A DNA stretch of 64,000 nt from Labyrinthula sp. Ha. Lineage: Eukaryota > Sar > Bigyra > Labyrinthulida > Labyrinthulaceae. The first letter of the stretch is position 1. Each line of letters begins with the position of its first letter. A program made the position numbers and the translations under genes. Positions 61,480 through 64,000 of this stretch are shown one piece after another. Under the pieces are notes generated by a model. It was given only the letters and a program-made list of their open reading frames with translations, searched no databases and was not told the origin of the DNA. The stretch spans positions 1,240,001 to 1,304,000 of the forward strand of contig JAALGZ010000004.1 in NCBI GenBank assembly GCA_015227615.1, in the 5' to 3' direction.

Positions 61480-63624
61480 TTATACAGTCATTTTCTTTTC
61501 ATCTGCCTTAACTTCATAAGTTGGTTCTTCTGTTTTCTTTGTAAATACACCAGAAATAAAAACTACCAAAACCAATAAAGCAAAAAAAGCAGTAAACCCT
61601 AAAACTACAGAAAGATCATTATCTTCTTCAACAGTACCACAAACAGATATAAAGTTAATAGCTGGATCGTGATCACTATTTCTAAAGAAGCTATCATCTT
61701 GATATCCTTCAGGTGTTTCATCACAAAAACTAGCAAAATATTGTTCTACTGTATAATCTGTAACAATAGCTTCATCTGAATTAATATGCCACTTAAAAGT
61801 TTTTCCAGTTGAATTTACAGCAAAATCAGATATTAAAATATGATCTAAACTTCCAAACAGTCCATCAAAACTATATGAATAACTTGGACTATCTGCAGAG
61901 TTTCCTGAGAGTTCAAAAAAACCATTGTTTGCAAGGTTAGTCATAACTCTTTCTGAACCATAAGAGTTTAAGTCACCAACAATAATCTGTGGAATAGATG
62001 TATCAAACTCTTCACCTTGAAGCCACTCAATTAATTGAGTAGAGTGTTTAAGTCTAGTATATCCACAATTTCCTTCTCCTTCAACTCTTTCAGCAAAATC
62101 TGGGTGACTTGAATCATCTTCATCACAAGCAGAACCTTTTGATTTGAAGTGATTATTTACTACAGTGAAAGTAGATATTTGAGAAGAATCTTCACAAGAA
62201 TCTTCAACAGAGTTAACTTGAAAAGTTTGTGCTAAAGCAGTTCTTGATTTGTCTATTGGGTTTATATACTCCAAACTTTGATAATCACCTATTGGAGTAA
62301 CTAAATTAGGTTGATATATCATAGCTACTCTAATAGCATCATTACCTAATACACCTGTTTTAATATAATCATATTTATTATTTCCAACAAGTGTATTTAA
62401 TTCAGAAATAAGTGTATCCATAGTAATATCTTCTGATTCCTCTGTTTCTAATAATAAGTTTTGAACTTCTTGTAAACCAACAACAGCTGCATCAATTTCT
62501 GCTAAACCTTTATATAATTTGATACTTTGTAAAGCAAACTCTTCTGCTGTATCTGCACCTCTACAATCACTACAACTATCTTCTTCAATAAGAGTTGTAA
62601 AATAGTTTAACATATTAAAAGAAGCTATTCTTAAACCAGAAATAGAATTTGTTTCAACTGTAATACTTTCTGGTCTTTCATTAGAACTTTGATCAAAAGC
62701 ATGAATAGTAACAATATTTTCACCAAATATACTTGGTCTAAACATAAAAGAACCAGCAGCACTTAAATATTGATAAGTTCCAACACCATCTAATAAACTT
62801 GGTTCTAATGTAATACCAGTTCTTAACCCACCTCCTGGTAGATTAGTATCAAACCAAGGAGTAACAGTATCACAACTATATGAACTTCTATCATCTAATA
62901 TTAAAGAAGCTCTTTCATTTAACTCTTCTCTTTCTGCTAACTCTATAGCTTCATCAACAGTATTAAAAATAGAAGAAGGTTGAATAAGTCTTCCAATAGA
63001 AGAAACTGTTAATTGACCATAACGAAAAGGATATGTATTAGTTAGTGTAAGTAATCCATCAGTTAATTCTTCACTTGTATCAATAACTGGATTAACTAAC
63101 ATATTTTGTATAGAAGTATCATCAAAACCTTCTTCTCGTGGTAATATAAGATCCACAATATTAACTTCAGCAGCTAAAGGTGGACAAGAAGCAGATACCG
63201 ATGCAAGACTTTCTTCTTCAATAATATAATCTGTTGAATATTCCAGTTGTGGTTGAACTGAGTTATATATACTAGTATTTGCACTGAAAGAAATTAACTG
63301 ACCTTCAACAAACTCTGCATCAAGACAGTCATCTCCTGAACGACAATATACTTCAATACCCTGTGAGTAGTCTGAAAATAATCCATCTGTTTGAGATGCA
63401 GGTGCTTGAATAACAAAAGTTCTAAAAGTAGTATCTCTTAAGTCGTTTGTAACAATCCCTTGAACAAGAACTTCAACATTTTCTTCTGCAATTGAAAGAG
63501 AGTTAGCTTCTTGAATAGATGTGAAACTTGGGTCTAGTGGTGAGGCAGATGGATATCCTGTACATCCTGTTGCTGCATAAGTTGGTACAATTATAGAGAT
63601 TCCAATAATAATTTTATTTAACAT
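61480..63624 (-). CDS. ExeM/NucH-like ectonuclease with C-terminal membrane anchor
   Basis: Intronless, 714 residues. A hydrophobic signal peptide (MLNKIIIGISIIVPTYA) is followed by an OB-like domain (about 45-130: VEVLVQGIVTNDL...TFVIQ) as found in bacterial ExeM/NucH DNases. Then comes an endonuclease/exonuclease/phosphatase domain (about 330-655): RIASFNMLNYF, VGLQEVQN (metal-binding Glu), VVNNHFKSKGSAC, IIVGDLNSYG, LDHILIS and SDHDPAINF. Near the end a transmembrane helix (SVVLGFTAFFALLVLVVFIS) is followed by a Lys/Glu-rich cytosolic tail of about 20 residues. Predicted topology: type I, nuclease outside the cell or in the vacuole lumen. Cysteine pairs suit an extracellular protein. Bacterial relatives end in a GlyGly-CTERM or are secreted. 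The family is mainly bacterial, so ancient transfer is likely. It faces glutamine synthetase, 258 nt stop to stop. Confidence 0.88.
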   Translation of the reverse strand: MLNKIIIGISIIVPTYAATGCTGYPSASPLDPSFTSIQEANSLSIAEENVEVLVQGIVTNDLRDTTFRTFVIQAPASQTDGLFSDYSQGIEVYCRSGDDCLDAEFVEGQLISFSANTSIYNSVQPQLEYSTDYIIEEESLASVSASCPPLAAEVNIVDLILPREEGFDDTSIQNMLVNPVIDTSEELTDGLLTLTNTYPFRYGQLTVSSIGRLIQPSSIFNTVDEAIELAEREELNERASLILDDRSSYSCDTVTPWFDTNLPGGGLRTGITLEPSLLDGVGTYQYLSAAGSFMFRPSIFGENIVTIHAFDQSSNERPESITVETNSISGLRIASFNMLNYFTTLIEEDSCSDCRGADTAEEFALQSIKLYKGLAEIDAAVVGLQEVQNLLLETEESEDITMDTLISELNTLVGNNKYDYIKTGVLGNDAIRVAMIYQPNLVTPIGDYQSLEYINPIDKSRTALAQTFQVNSVEDSCEDSSQISTFTVVNNHFKSKGSACDEDDSSHPDFAERVEGEGNCGYTRLKHSTQLIEWLQGEEFDTSIPQIIVGDLNSYGSERVMTNLANNGFFELSGNSADSPSYSYSFDGLFGSLDHILISDFAVNSTGKTFKWHINSDEAIVTDYTVEQYFASFCDETPEGYQDDSFFRNSDHDPAINFISVCGTVEEDNDLSVVLGFTAFFALLVLVVFISGVFTKKTEEPTYEVKADEKKMTV

Positions 63625-64000
63625 TTTTAATTTATGTTTGATATGTATTCAGTAAAATAGAACACCGTGGTTTGAATAGGGTGAATTAACATGGAAAGTA
63701 TTACAGTACGTTTTATAACCAAGTCGATATAATTGTAGGGATGATTAAAAACCAGTTTTTTTTGCCCATAAATAAATCTAGTTAAACAAAGGGTGTTCCG
63801 GGCTATAAATTTTATAGAATATATTTCTATGGAAAATATTTATATGATCAGAGAAAAAGCATAACAATTTATTAATCTAAACTAATATCTATAAGTATTC
63901 AAGTATAATATTACAAACCATAATAAATAAATATAATATTAGATATTTATTTTTAACTAATTGAGTACTTAAACAAATTTAAATATAAATCTTTAAATAG
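63625..64000. other. AT-rich upstream region of the nuclease gene
   Basis: Presumed promoter of the minus-strand nuclease. It becomes almost pure A/T after about 63840, like 17200-17620 upstream of the Myb-like gene. No open frame or defined site recognised. Confidence 0.5.

Overview
The window is nuclear DNA of a unicellular eukaryote. It carries PIG-U, an i-AAA mitochondrial protease, UBLCP1, a TAF12-like histone fold, an RNF126-like RING protein, a eukaryotic tRNA-His and spliced genes. CFAP206 implies a motile flagellum or cilium. The i-AAA protease implies mitochondria. All three stop codons end recognisable genes, so the standard code is in use. The DNA is AT-rich. I cannot place the species from this window.

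The most general signal is splicing. Reading across frames and using protein-family homology, I recover 15 introns in seven genes. All are 28-31 nt, start with GT and (all but one) end in TAG. Several genes are invisible or truncated unless these introns are removed: a BAG6-like UBL protein, PIG-U, a ZNF706-like zinc-finger microprotein, two SRPBCC paralogues, a METTL21-like methyltransferase and the N-terminus of the SCCPDH-like oxidoreductase.

Layout. 0-4.3 kb is a compact island: BAG6-like (+, 5' end outside the window), PIG-U (-), ZNF706-like (-) and SRPBCC copy A (-). SRPBCC copy B lies at 8.4-8.9 kb. After a 9-kb desert come a Myb/SANT-like gene and a TAF12-like gene (17.6-18.9 kb). At 22.0-23.9 kb a gene of unknown function and a METTL21-like methyltransferase overlap tail to tail. 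RNF126-like lies at 27.9-28.7 kb and SCCPDH-like at 32.0-33.4 kb. The 33.4-43.2 kb desert holds a decayed LINE. The 43.2-47.3 kb island is very tight: tRNA-His, a tail-anchored STI1-repeat protein 18 nt downstream, CFAP206 ending 2 nt from it, then UBLCP1. YME1-like (53.3-55.4 kb) stands alone. Glutamine synthetase and an ExeM-like ectonuclease face each other at 59.9-63.6 kb.

How the genes may work together. Several belong to protein quality control (BAG6-like with RNF126-like, STI1-repeat protein, UBLCP1, YME1). The most unusual product is a glutamine synthetase ending in a lysine-rich tail and a CaaX box (CVAQ), like K-Ras4B, which predicts a prenylated, membrane-bound enzyme. Its neighbour is a bacterial-type secreted nuclease with a C-terminal membrane anchor. 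A link between the two in nutrient scavenging is only an inference. The deserts between islands look like old non-coding sequence. I checked them by eye only, so small multi-exon genes may still be missed.
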